Shown here in pieces: positions 52,645 through 63,156 of a stretch of 64,000 bases of DNA (positions are counted from its first letter, which is position 1; each line of letters begins with the position of its first letter). The notes under the pieces are model-generated. The model saw only the letters and a list, made by a program, of their open reading frames with translations. It ran no database searches and had not been told where the DNA came from. The position numbers and the translations under genes were made by a program. Origin of the DNA: Planctomycetota bacterium (GTDB lineage Bacteria > Planctomycetota > UBA1135); NCBI GenBank assembly GCA_002705055.1, contig PAHY01000063.1:106631-170630 (forward strand), written 5' to 3'.

Positions 52645-53883
52645 CTAGTCGCGCCCCAGGCCGACGACCGGCTCCTTGGGAGCCTTCTGCAGGTACATCC
52701 AGACGTGAGCACTGCGGATGTACTTGCCGGACAGGCGGCTCTGCAACTGAAGCAGTTCCTGAAGCCGCTCCACCTGCTTCGGATCCAGCGCGCTCTTGGC
52801 CTCTTCGTCGTCGCCGTAGTAGGCCTGGATGATCTCAGCCATGCCGGCCAGCTCCTGCTGGACCTCTTCCGCCTGCGCCTGCTCCGCATCGGTCAGATGC
52901 GACACGTCACGACGCGAGTTCTGATCGCCGACCATGAGATCGGGGAGGCCGTCGCCGTTCAGATCGCCGACCGCGACCTGCGTGTCAGTGCCCGGGCCGG
53001 TGCCAGGCTGCCCCGCATGCGCGGCGAGCAGCACCTGCGGTGCGCCAAACTTCGGCTTGCCCGCGCTCCCCTGGTTCTGCAGCAGATAGATCGCGCCGCT
53101 GTCGCTGCCGCAGATCAGGTCGAACAAACCGTCGCCATTCCAGTCGGCGACCGTCGGCATGGCATACCCGGACGGGATCTCCAGCTTCAGCGGCGTGCCC
53201 TGCTCTGCGAAGGCCGGCTTTTGGGCGGTGCCCTCGTTGCTGCACAGATAAAGGCCGCCTTTGCTGGTGCCCTGCACCAGATCGAAGTCGCCATCGGCAT
53301 CCCAGTCGACGACCGCGACTGACAGGCCGTGCGGCTTCTCCATGTCCATCCACTGGCCGCCGTCGTAATCCCACCACATGCCCAAAATCAGCTCCTTGCC
53401 GGCGCCGTTGTTCAGCATGACGGGGGTGGCATAGCCGTCCTTGGTCGCGCGCGCCCAGTACGGGCGGCCGTCAAAGCTGCCCGTCAGGAAGTCCATCTGG
53501 CCGTCCGCATCGAGGTCCGCAAACTGCGGACTGATCCCGATGCATCACCAGTTGGAGATCTCGATCTCTTTGCCCTCCGCCTGCAGGTAGTGCGGCTTGC
53601 CGAAGACCGGCTCCGCGCGCGAGCCCGTGTTGGGCGCGAACAGGATCTTGCCGCGGAAGCAGCCGACGTAGAGGTCGAGCAGGCCATCGCCGTTTGCGTC
53701 GTAGAGCGCCGGGCCGGCGTAGCCGATCTGGGAGCTCATGTCGATGACCTCGCCGCCCGCCTGCACGAGCACCGGAGCTTCAAACTGAGCCTGAGCCGCC
53801 TGGTCTTGAGCGGCAGCCGAGGAAGCCAGCCCGACGGCCACGGCGGCCGAACCGGCGAGCAATTGGAAAAGGGATCGGGTCAT
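52645..53883 (-). CDS. Exported FG-GAP/VCBS selenoprotein with Trp-Sec-Cys motif
   Basis: A 412-residue product if the TGA at 53547-53545 is read as selenocysteine (Sec113). Signal peptide LLAGSAAVAVGLASSAAAQ. FG-GAP/VCBS repeats lie on both sides of the TGA in one frame: LYDANGDGLLDLYVGCFRG before it; FADLDADGQMDFLTGS, VDWDADGDFDLVQG, ADWNGDGLFDLICG and GDLNGDGLPDLMVG after it. The TGA is in EISNW-Sec-CIGIS, a Sec-Cys pair. A helical segment (about 320-390) precedes the end. A GGAGG Shine-Dalgarno lies 8 bases before the ATG and TAGGCT upstream of that. A SECIS-like hairpin follows the TGA. Confidence 0.82.
53509..53541 (-). promoter_or_regulatory. Bacterial SECIS-like hairpin (FG-GAP selenoprotein)
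   Basis: On the minus strand after the TGA: ATCG, internal loop, GTCCGC-AGTTT-GCGGAC, internal loop, CGAT. The six-base-pair upper stem carries a five-base loop with G second, beginning 19 bases after the TGA. Both features agree with known bacterial SECIS elements. Confidence 0.7.
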
Positions 53884-53964
53884 GTCGAATTCCTCCAGAT
53901 TGAGTGAACTCGACCAGCCTAGCAGCCGGGGCGCCTCAGCGCCCTTTTCCGGCCCGCCGATGCC

Positions 53965-55341
53965 CTAGAAGTTGCCTTCGCGGATCTCGATCTGCGGACG
54001 CGTCTCGGTTTCACCCGGAGGGGTGACCTGACTGATCACAAAGACGTGATCGACATCCGTGAGGCTCTCAAACGCCACCGCGGCCGGGCGCTTGCCCACA
54101 TCCTGACGCAGGTTGACCCCGGGCGGGTTGCCGAAGGTCTTCCGGGTCCAGTACATCTCGCCGAGATGGTGCGTGGGCTGCGTGTTGCTGAGCCAGCTGA
54201 AGAACAGCGCGCGCGCGTTCTGCGTGGCGACCGGCAGAGGCAGGCGGCGTTCGACGTTATCGAAGACTGGCAAGGCGTAGGGATGCACATCGCCGGTGTC
54301 GAGGTTGATTTCCCACGCGCCGATGCCCGGGAGCCAGCTGAGGGCACCCTGGTTGAAGCTGATGCGGATCTCGAAGTAGGCGAGGGTCACCAGCGGCCGG
54401 GTCTCGAGCGAGCTCATCGCCATCTTGGGGCGACGCAGCAGCGTGGCCAGCTGGCCCGTGCCAGACTCGAAGGCGAAGTTCTGCTGCACGACCGGGGTGA
54501 CGCCCGGGGTGAACGAGCAGTCGCGCAGCTGGATCGAGGCGCGGTACTTGGTGCCGGTTTGGAACTCGGCCTGTTCCCAGGCGACCAGCAGACGGTCGTC
54601 CGCGACGAAGCTGGCTTCGATCAGACCCTTCGAACCATCTACCTGACCGGCCAGCAGGCCGTCGATCGGGATGTTCGGGATCAGGGCATCGGGGGTACCC
54701 GACCAGACTCCACCCGAGGGCTGAGCCAAAACCCAGCGCAGCTCCATGTCGATGCTGCGCGGCGGCGCAGTGTCGCTGAGTACGACGTTGTAGAGCACAC
54801 CGAACTCGTCGTCGCCCATCAGCGGACTCCAGACCACCTCGGGCACGATGCCCAGAGGTTCGCCGGTGAAGCCGCTGTCCAGCACGAAACCCATGCCGGC
54901 AGCCGGAGCCTCGACCAGAGGATCCGGGCTGGCGAAACTGGCATCGCGCACGATGACCGCTTCGACCGCATCGGTGCCGTTGTCGTCCAGCCGCGCCCAG
55001 ACCACCGCGAAGTCCTTCGAGTCGATCTCGACGACGTCGGGCTTGTGGCAGCGCTCGCCCAGCTTCTGGGGAGCCCCCAGGATGACGGGCTGGCCGGTGG
55101 CCCAGGTGCCGGTGGCCGGGTCGTACGCCCCGTACACGGCCTCGATGCGCAGGTCCCCCGGCGCGTTGACCGGATCGACCTCGACCTGCCAGATCGCGAG
55201 GAAATCACGATCGGCGTTGACTGCGATCTCGCAGTGATCGGCTCGCCCGGCAAGCGGGTCAACCACCGGCAAAACGACCGGAGGCTGGTCAGCCTGCACG
55301 GTCTGCGCGGCGACCAGGCCGAGAAGAAGGGGAGCGAACAT
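53965..55341 (-). CDS. Exported protein of unknown function
   Basis: A 458-residue protein with a signal peptide (MFAPLLLGLVAAQTVQA). The body is beta-rich with repeated strands of a propeller or sialidase-like feel: DHCEIAVNADRDFLAIWQVE, KPDVVEIDSKDFAVVWARLD, ASFVADDRLLVAWEQAEF and LVTLAYFEIRISFNQGALSW. No catalytic motif is recognised. The ATG at 55341 is preferred to a TTG one codon upstream. It follows the thiC gene by 141 bases and precedes the FG-GAP selenoprotein by 81. Confidence 0.65.
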   Translation of the reverse strand: MFAPLLLGLVAAQTVQADQPPVVLPVVDPLAGRADHCEIAVNADRDFLAIWQVEVDPVNAPGDLRIEAVYGAYDPATGTWATGQPVILGAPQKLGERCHKPDVVEIDSKDFAVVWARLDDNGTDAVEAVIVRDASFASPDPLVEAPAAGMGFVLDSGFTGEPLGIVPEVVWSPLMGDDEFGVLYNVVLSDTAPPRSIDMELRWVLAQPSGGVWSGTPDALIPNIPIDGLLAGQVDGSKGLIEASFVADDRLLVAWEQAEFQTGTKYRASIQLRDCSFTPGVTPVVQQNFAFESGTGQLATLLRRPKMAMSSLETRPLVTLAYFEIRISFNQGALSWLPGIGAWEINLDTGDVHPYALPVFDNVERRLPLPVATQNARALFFSWLSNTQPTHHLGEMYWTRKTFGNPPGVNLRQDVGKRPAAVAFESLTDVDHVFVISQVTPPGETETRPQIEIREGNF

Positions 55342-55482
55342 CAAGAAAGGCTTGCTTCGTGGAAGCGGGGGCTTCCTTCATGATACTCCGCAGCGAAGCG
55401 GCCAATCGCCGGAAATCCCCCCGTTCCTCCCGCTTTTCGGCCGGAATTCCGGGGAACTCCAGGCCGGTTTCGGGCGACGCGA

Positions 55483-57261
<1,779 letters not shown>

Positions 57262-57289
57262 CTAGGACGCACCCAGGTCGGCTCCAGGC

Positions 57290-57295
57290 AGTCTA
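57290..57295 (-). promoter_or_regulatory. Probable -10 of the thiC leader
   Basis: TAGACT on the minus strand would start the mRNA about 35 bases before the first conserved riboswitch block. No clear -35 is seen. Confidence 0.4.
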
Positions 57296-57373
57296 GCGTC
57301 GGGCGGCTGCCCGCCGAGATTCGGGCGCCGTTTTCCGCGCACGCCCTTGTCAGCGCACGCACAGAACGGCAAC

Positions 57374-57379
57374 TAAGAT
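57374..57379 (+). promoter_or_regulatory. -10-like hexamer for the 613-residue anchored protein
   Basis: TAAGAT ends 7 bases before the ATG; no Shine-Dalgarno is present. Confidence 0.45.
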
Positions 57380-57386
57380 CAAGGCG

Positions 57387-59228
57387 ATGCGCGACGGAGT
57401 CCGCCTTGCCGTCAGTCTGCTGGCGATCGCCCTGGTCGCAGCGCTGGTTCTGTTGCTGGGCGGCGGTCCCGAAGAGCCGCCGGCACCGAGATCCGATCCA
57501 GGTGCGCCTCCTCCCGCCAGCAGCGCGCCCGCGCCCCAGGATGCGCTCAGCGAGCCGGTGCGCCCCGAGAGCGCAAGCGCCGAAGAGCAGCGCGAGGAAG
57601 TCGCGGCCCCGCCCCCCGCCGTCGACGACGCCCCCGCCGAGCTGGCGATTCACGGCCAGGTCCTCTCGGTCGGGCTGCTGACCGAGGAGATGCTGGTCCG
57701 GCTGGTGCTGTTCGACGTCCCCACGCCGATGCTCGAGGACTTCGACGCCCAGGATCTGCTGAGCTGGTGGGACGGGGGCTGGGTACGCCAGTCGAAGCCG
57801 AGGCCCATCGAGGCGGACGGCAGCTTCGTGCTGCAAGGCACCCCGCCGCCGGCGCGGCCTGGCACGGTCCGACGCTACGCGGCGTGCATCGCGATGGAGG
57901 TCGGGGGCAACGGCTTCCCCATCGCCGAGGGGCAGACGGTGCTGCCGATCGCGATCAGCCCGGCATTGCTCGGCGACGAGCATCCGGCGGAGAACCCGCT
58001 GCAGCTCGAAGCGGCGCGCCCCTATCGACTGCGCTTCACGCCCGATGTCGCCAGCGAAATGCTGTGGGCGGTGCAGGGCATTGAAGTCAATCTCAGCGTC
58101 GAGCCGGCGCCGCACGTGGATGAGGAGGACGACCTGGTGCTCCCCGACGCCTGGCTGGAGATCCCGCCGCCCCCGCCTGGCCAAACTTCCTGGGTCACCT
58201 GGGTGTCCCGCCTGACACCGGGCTACGTCGCCGAATCTGCTTTCATCGACGACTGGCTGCATTGGGACATCGAGCTGGATGATCCCGTTCCGATCGATCA
58301 GGACCGCGAGTTTCGCGTCACTTGCGACCAGGTCGGTCACCTGACCGCGCGCCTGCCTCGCGCCCTGATTCCCGAAGGCGAAGATCCGGGCGAGTGGCTG
58401 CTGGACCAGGAGTCGGTGCAGTTTCGGGTGATCCCCGACAACCCCGAGACCTTCGCGCCCGGCTGGCAGACGGTGTACTCCACCGATTGGTTGTTCGAGG
58501 AAACGCCGGAATTGGATCCGAACCTGCCCACGGATCGACTGCGCATCGCCGGCCTCCACACCAGCTACGATCCGCCCTCGACCTGGATCCCCGCTGGTTG
58601 GTTTGAGCCCGGGCTTTGGAGCCTGGAGGTGCTCACACCGGACGGCGAACGCTGGGTCTCGGATCCGGTGCAAGTCCGCGTCGGCAGCAGTGAAGTGGTC
58701 TCGCTGCGGCTGGCCGAGTCGCTGCAGCAGGTGACCATCGTGCCCGAGCCCGATCTACGTGCGCTTGTGCTGCAAGACGCGACTCTGCTCGACGCGACCG
58801 GAAAGGCGATGAGCATCGACCTCGAGCTCCCCGACTACGAGGACGATCCGGACGCGGTCTGGAAGATCCGCCTGCCCCAGGATGCGCGACAGCTGCGCGC
58901 CTGGGCCATCGACCCGGAGTCCAAGGAGATCAGCATCCTGCATGCGAGCTTTCCCGCGGGGAATGCTCCGCGCGAAGTGCCGCTCTTGCGACGCGCAACG
59001 CAATGCAGGATCGAGCTGCCCGATCGGGTGCGGGCCTACTCGCCGATCCTGATCAGCGCCGGCCATCAGAAGCAGTTCATGGGCGGTAATCCCATCAGCG
59101 TCTACCTGATGGAGGAGCTGCGCGAAGGGCTGACGGTGCGCGGCCTCGCCCCCGGCCCCTATACCGCCTGGGTCTTCACGGACGCCGAGCCATCCGGCAC
59201 GGCGACGATCGAGTTCACCGTGCGCTGA
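57387..59228 (+). CDS. Anchored exported protein of unknown function
   Basis: A 613-residue protein with an N-terminal anchor (LAVSLLAIALVAALVLLLGG), a Pro/Ala/Ser/Glu linker (about 30-85) and a beta-rich body. Segments include LAIHGQVLSVGLLTEEMLVR, RPIEADGSFVLQGTPPPAR and EGLTVRGLAPGPYTAWVFTD, which recall carboxypeptidase-regulatory-like modules. No enzymatic motif is seen. It has the same layout as the proteins at 47179 and 60839 and starts a second cluster of this type. Confidence 0.65.
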   Translation: MRDGVRLAVSLLAIALVAALVLLLGGGPEEPPAPRSDPGAPPPASSAPAPQDALSEPVRPESASAEEQREEVAAPPPAVDDAPAELAIHGQVLSVGLLTEEMLVRLVLFDVPTPMLEDFDAQDLLSWWDGGWVRQSKPRPIEADGSFVLQGTPPPARPGTVRRYAACIAMEVGGNGFPIAEGQTVLPIAISPALLGDEHPAENPLQLEAARPYRLRFTPDVASEMLWAVQGIEVNLSVEPAPHVDEEDDLVLPDAWLEIPPPPPGQTSWVTWVSRLTPGYVAESAFIDDWLHWDIELDDPVPIDQDREFRVTCDQVGHLTARLPRALIPEGEDPGEWLLDQESVQFRVIPDNPETFAPGWQTVYSTDWLFEETPELDPNLPTDRLRIAGLHTSYDPPSTWIPAGWFEPGLWSLEVLTPDGERWVSDPVQVRVGSSEVVSLRLAESLQQVTIVPEPDLRALVLQDATLLDATGKAMSIDLELPDYEDDPDAVWKIRLPQDARQLRAWAIDPESKEISILHASFPAGNAPREVPLLRRATQCRIELPDRVRAYSPILISAGHQKQFMGGNPISVYLMEELREGLTVRGLAPGPYTAWVFTDAEPSGTATIEFTVR

Positions 59229-59252
59229 CTCCCGAGCGGCCCCGGGGCGTCC

Positions 59253-59258
59253 TAGAAT
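59253..59258 (+). promoter_or_regulatory. -10-like hexamer for the lipoprotein gene
   Basis: TAGAAT ends exactly 6 bases before the ATG; no Shine-Dalgarno lies in between. Confidence 0.5.
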
Positions 59259-59264
59259 GCTGGC

Positions 59265-60839
59265 ATGCGCCGCTTCCTGGGACTGTTCGCGATTCTGCTG
59301 ACCAGTTGTGGTTCCGCCGAGGATCCATCGGGAACTCAGGCGACCGCGCCGCCCCAGGTCGAGCCGCGCCCCGAGGGCGCCTTCCGACTGGTCATCAACG
59401 CCAAGCTTGAGGAAGGCGCGGAGGCCCCGGCCGGCTATCGCATCCTGCGCCTGCCGCCGCGGATCGGCGATTTTCCTCCCGGCGCGCAGGTGGATCGCCG
59501 CGAGGTGCAAAAGGGAAGCTGGCGCCCCTACCCGGGTCCGGATCAGCCGCTGATTGTCGATCTCTTCCCGACGCCGGATGTGCTCGAGGATCGCTGGATG
59601 GTCGCCGCCTATGCGACCAACGAGCTGCACGGCTTCCGCTATGCCGACAACGGCTTCCGACGGATCGAACTCGGCACGTCCGAGACCTTTCAGCTCGCCG
59701 AGGAAGGCGGCGAGCTGCAGCTCGACCTGGAGATCGGCGCCCCACTGCAGCTGCAGCCTGAGTTCCGTGATCCGGAGGAGATCCACGGCCCCTTCGGTTT
59801 TGAGTTCAGCTACGGGCCGATCGCGGCGGCGCCGCGCCGGATCCGCGGCACCTGGAGCGGCGCATCCCCGCTGCCCCTCCTGATCTCGCGCTACGCCATC
59901 GGCCGCGAGGGCTACCTCTCGCTGTTCCAGACGGCGTGGCCAAGCGAAACGGAACTCGGTCCCGTCGAGTTTGAACTGCAGGATGGCACGACCCGCGTCC
60001 CGATGCCGCAACCCATTCCGAGCGGCCCATTGACCCTGGAAGTCCGAGCGGGCGATCAGCCGGGATGGGCCGAGGCCGAGGTTCTCGGCGGCTTCCGGGG
60101 TGATCGCGGCGAGTGGGAAGTCGTCGCCGCCGGGCGCACCGCGGCCGACGGCAAGCTGACCATCGAACGCGCGCAGGCCGGCCGCTATCACCTCAGTGCG
60201 CGTCACGCCGAGGATGGCCGAGTCCTGCTCGGCTGGGTCGCGACCGACGGTTCGCCTTTTGAAGGAAGGATCGCCACCCCGCCCAAGCCCGAGACCGGCA
60301 CACTCGCACTGCTCGAGCTGCCTGCCTCGGAGGATTGGCAGGTCGAGATCTGGTCCTTCTGGGGTGCGCTGCTGGTCGGCCGCAGCCAGGGCAAACCGGG
60401 CGAAGCCGTCACCCTGCCGCACGCCGGCGAGATGCGTCACCAGGCCCTGGCGACCCGCTTCGACGCGGCCTCCGGCGTGACCCACGCGCACCTCTACCTG
60501 GAGTGCGAGTGGCATCAGGGCGAATGGCAGTTTCACGCCGCCCCGACTGAACTCGAGATCGAGAACTTCACCGACGAGCTGGGCTTGGTGCTGCGGCTGC
60601 AGCGCACCGAGGACCCGGAACCGGAGCAGAGCTTTCCGCCGCGTCGCTGGCAGACCGAACCCGGCAGCGGCGAGATGCTCGACTACTTCCCGGTCTCCTT
60701 CCGCGGCGGCCTTGCCCTGAACGGCCTGCCGGAAGGTCAGTACGAGGCCGGCATCTGGGGGCTGGAGCGCAGCAGCGGACGGATGGCCGAGCTCGCCACC
60801 TTCTGGCCGATCGCCGAAGCGCGCCTCGAGGACGAGTGA
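59265..60839 (+). CDS. Lipoprotein of the exported beta-rich group
   Basis: A 524-residue lipoprotein (MRRFLGLFAILLTSC, lipobox Cys at 15). The body is beta-rich with LRIEAVYG-like strands absent but with modules such as LTLEVRAGDQPGWAEAEVLG, RTAADGKLTIERAQAGRYHL and GGLALNGLPEGQYEAGIWGL, similar in style to the neighbouring anchored proteins. Function unknown. The stop overlaps the next gene's start (TGATG), so the two are coupled. Confidence 0.65.
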   Translation: MRRFLGLFAILLTSCGSAEDPSGTQATAPPQVEPRPEGAFRLVINAKLEEGAEAPAGYRILRLPPRIGDFPPGAQVDRREVQKGSWRPYPGPDQPLIVDLFPTPDVLEDRWMVAAYATNELHGFRYADNGFRRIELGTSETFQLAEEGGELQLDLEIGAPLQLQPEFRDPEEIHGPFGFEFSYGPIAAAPRRIRGTWSGASPLPLLISRYAIGREGYLSLFQTAWPSETELGPVEFELQDGTTRVPMPQPIPSGPLTLEVRAGDQPGWAEAEVLGGFRGDRGEWEVVAAGRTAADGKLTIERAQAGRYHLSARHAEDGRVLLGWVATDGSPFEGRIATPPKPETGTLALLELPASEDWQVEIWSFWGALLVGRSQGKPGEAVTLPHAGEMRHQALATRFDAASGVTHAHLYLECEWHQGEWQFHAAPTELEIENFTDELGLVLRLQRTEDPEPEQSFPPRRWQTEPGSGEMLDYFPVSFRGGLALNGLPEGQYEAGIWGLERSSGRMAELATFWPIAEARLEDE

Positions 60840-62680
60840 TGGGGCGCGCGGCGCTCTTGCTTGGTGGCGCGCTGCTGGTCGCGCTGGCCTGGGCACTCTG
60901 GCCCAGCGCGGACGCCGAGCCAGTGGAGCTGGATCCGACCACTCCCGCGCAGCAGACCGATCGCGGCCCGGCGCCGCACGCGGAGGGCGCGGCAAGCGAA
61001 GATGCAGCGCGCAGTCCTCAGGGAGCCACCGTTCCCGCGACGCCGCCGCCGGCGCAGGAACGCGCCGAAGAGCAGCCGGGCTTCCTCGTCCGCGCGACGG
61101 TCAGCGACCAGAGCGGGCTGCCCGGGCTGCAGGCCCGGCTGGTCTACGGCGTGGCCTCGCAGCTTGAACCCGAGGACTGGTATCACAGCACCGATCTCGA
61201 GTTCACCAAACCGAAGCCGGTGCCCGCGGACGGCGCCCTGCGATTCGAGACGGACTATCAGACGGCCTTCGGGGCGCACACCTGGCGGGTCGAACTGGGG
61301 GTCGCCGCCGTCCCGGGCGATGAATCGGCGGGCCAGACGCCGCTGCTCCGACTGGGCTTCAGTCCCAGCTTCACCGTGCTGGAAGGGCAAGCGGTCGAGC
61401 TGGGCACACTGACCGCGCAGGCCCCGATCACGCTGCGGGTGCCGCTGCACGACTGGCACCTGCTCCCCGGCGTGGACGGCAAACTCGCCGGCCAGTTTGA
61501 GCAGCGGGTCGAAGCCTGGCAGACCTCCATCCTGTCGACGCAAGCACCGCCGATGGTGAGCTTCCAGGCGCGGGACCGCCCGCGCCTCGAGCGCAGCTTG
61601 CGGCTCTCGCCTTGGCACGCAGGGCGCCGCTTTCGGGTCTACGCCGAAGTCGATCAGGGTGAAGTCACCGAACGCAGCGAGGCCGAGTGGATCAACCTCC
61701 AGCCGGGCGAGTCGCTGCTCGAGATCCTGCGTCCGCTGCCGATCGGCATGCTGGAGATCTTCTTCCCCGCGAGCCGCGCGCTCTTCCCGCCGACGGAAGG
61801 TGGACTGGGCCTCGGCAATCAGGTCGAGGTGCGCCTGTCCCGCTTCGACGCCCGCTCGCGCACTTCCTTCGAGAACCGCGTGCTGATCGACCCGACCGTC
61901 CGCGACGAAGCCTATGACCCCGCCTGGGGCATGCAGCGCGAGCCGGGCGGGGGCTGGCAGGGCGATGCCTACGTCGCGCGGATCGGCTGGCTGGAAGCCG
62001 GCGCCTGGCAGGTCGCCGTGGACGCGCGCCACCTGAACCGCAGCGCGGCGCCGATGCGCATCGAGGTGCTGCCCTTCGATGTCACCCGGATCGAGCTGGA
62101 GTGGCTCGAAGCCAGTCAGGAGTGGACCATCGTGCCGACCCCGGCCGGCGCCACCGCCGATGAGTACGTGCTGGCGACCTGGGCCCGGCTCGGCGACGGC
62201 CGCGTCCACCGCTTCGCCGAATCCTGGCTTGGCCAGCAGCTGGAGCGCACCCTGATGGTGCCTCCCACCGCGGACAAGATCTGTTCCGTCAGCCTGTGGA
62301 ACGGGCACCGCGATGGCAAAGATCGCTCCAGCCTGCGCTACTACGGCGGGCTGACCAGCGCTGCAAAGGAGCAGCGCTTGCCGATCGCGCGCGCCCCCAC
62401 CGAGCAGTTGCTCGACTTCACTGCCGGAGGCCCGGTCACCGATGGCGCGCTGGGCGAGATCAGCGGACTCGACGGCCAGCTCGACGGCCAAGTGTTCACC
62501 TTCACCGTCTGGCGCGAGCGGCCCTTCACGCTGCTGGGCTTTCCACCAGGTCGGTACCAGATCCGCGTCGCGCCGATGCAGCGCGGCGCGCAGGAGACGC
62601 GCTTTCAGCCCTGGCGCGAGATCGAGATCAGAAGCCAGCCGAGCCCGCTTCCTGAGGCTGAAGCAGGCGCAGGTAACTGA
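60839..62680 (+). CDS. Anchored exported protein of unknown function
   Basis: A 613-residue protein with an anchor at the start (RAALLLGGALLVALAWALW), a Pro/Ala/Glu-rich linker (about 25-80) and a beta-rich body: FLVRATVSDQSGLPGLQARL, LRFETDYQTAFGAHTWRVEL and TLLGFPPGRYQIRVAPMQRG. The ATG overlaps the previous stop; a GTG one codon upstream is an alternative. Its last 53 bases overlap the DUF4442 gene on the other strand. Confidence 0.65.
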   Translation: MGRAALLLGGALLVALAWALWPSADAEPVELDPTTPAQQTDRGPAPHAEGAASEDAARSPQGATVPATPPPAQERAEEQPGFLVRATVSDQSGLPGLQARLVYGVASQLEPEDWYHSTDLEFTKPKPVPADGALRFETDYQTAFGAHTWRVELGVAAVPGDESAGQTPLLRLGFSPSFTVLEGQAVELGTLTAQAPITLRVPLHDWHLLPGVDGKLAGQFEQRVEAWQTSILSTQAPPMVSFQARDRPRLERSLRLSPWHAGRRFRVYAEVDQGEVTERSEAEWINLQPGESLLEILRPLPIGMLEIFFPASRALFPPTEGGLGLGNQVEVRLSRFDARSRTSFENRVLIDPTVRDEAYDPAWGMQREPGGGWQGDAYVARIGWLEAGAWQVAVDARHLNRSAAPMRIEVLPFDVTRIELEWLEASQEWTIVPTPAGATADEYVLATWARLGDGRVHRFAESWLGQQLERTLMVPPTADKICSVSLWNGHRDGKDRSSLRYYGGLTSAAKEQRLPIARAPTEQLLDFTAGGPVTDGALGEISGLDGQLDGQVFTFTVWRERPFTLLGFPPGRYQIRVAPMQRGAQETRFQPWREIEIRSQPSPLPEAEAGAGN

Positions 62681-63131
62681 CGCACTCGATCGCCGCGCAG
62701 ACGTCCCCGTCCGCGTCGATCGCATCGACCTGGTTGGTGTGCACCGAGTAGCCCTTTTCGGGCAGGCGCTCGCGCGCCGCGGCGAGGTCTTCCTCGCTGA
62801 TCCGAAACTCGTAGTGCAGGTGGCTGCGCGCCGGCTTGCGGTAATCGATGGCCCCGGCCTTCAGCCAGGCCTGCACCGCCACGCCTTCGCGCGCCAGCGC
62901 CTGCCAGTAGAGGATCGGAAACCAGGGATCCGCCGCCGAGTAGATCGCCCCGCCGAAGGCCGAGCCGTTGAGGTTGCGGTTCATCAGCGAGCGCTTCAAC
63001 CGGACCTTGGCCCAGCGCATGGCGGGGTCCACCTCGCGGAGCTGCGCGCGATGCCAGAACAGCGGCGGATAGCCGTTCAGATACCAGCGCAGCTTGCGCG
63101 GTCCCCAGACGATCGGGTGCTTGGGTGGCAC
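62628..63131 (-). CDS. DUF4442 family hotdog-fold protein (thioesterase-like)
   Basis: A 167-residue protein starting with GTG. RWAKVRLKRSLMNRNLNGSA followed by FGGAIYSAADPWFPILYWQ is the DUF4442/PaaI-like hotdog signature (N and D residues conserved), and YRKPARSHLHYEFRISEEDL continues the fold. It may hydrolyse acyl thioesters; the substrate is not known. TAGAGT lies 9 bases before the start, within the gap after the cytochrome gene. Confidence 0.85.
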   Translation of the reverse strand: MPPKHPIVWGPRKLRWYLNGYPPLFWHRAQLREVDPAMRWAKVRLKRSLMNRNLNGSAFGGAIYSAADPWFPILYWQALAREGVAVQAWLKAGAIDYRKPARSHLHYEFRISEEDLAAARERLPEKGYSVHTNQVDAIDADGDVCAAIECVSYLRLLQPQEAGSAGF

Positions 63132-63140
63132 AGCGCGCCC

Positions 63141-63146
63141 ACTCTA
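63141..63146 (-). promoter_or_regulatory. -10-like hexamer for the DUF4442 gene
   Basis: TAGAGT on the minus strand lies 9 bases before the GTG start, in the 25-base gap behind the cytochrome gene. Confidence 0.4.
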
Positions 63147-63156
63147 CTGCCGCGCA

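Noticed and set aside
55361..55376. GGAAGC-GGGG-GCTTCC hairpin as a terminator after thiC
   Set aside because: The stem has six base pairs and no T-run follows on either strand.
55441..55452. CCGGAATTCCGG palindrome as operator
   Set aside because: An isolated GC-rich 12-base palindrome without a second copy or link to a promoter is not enough.
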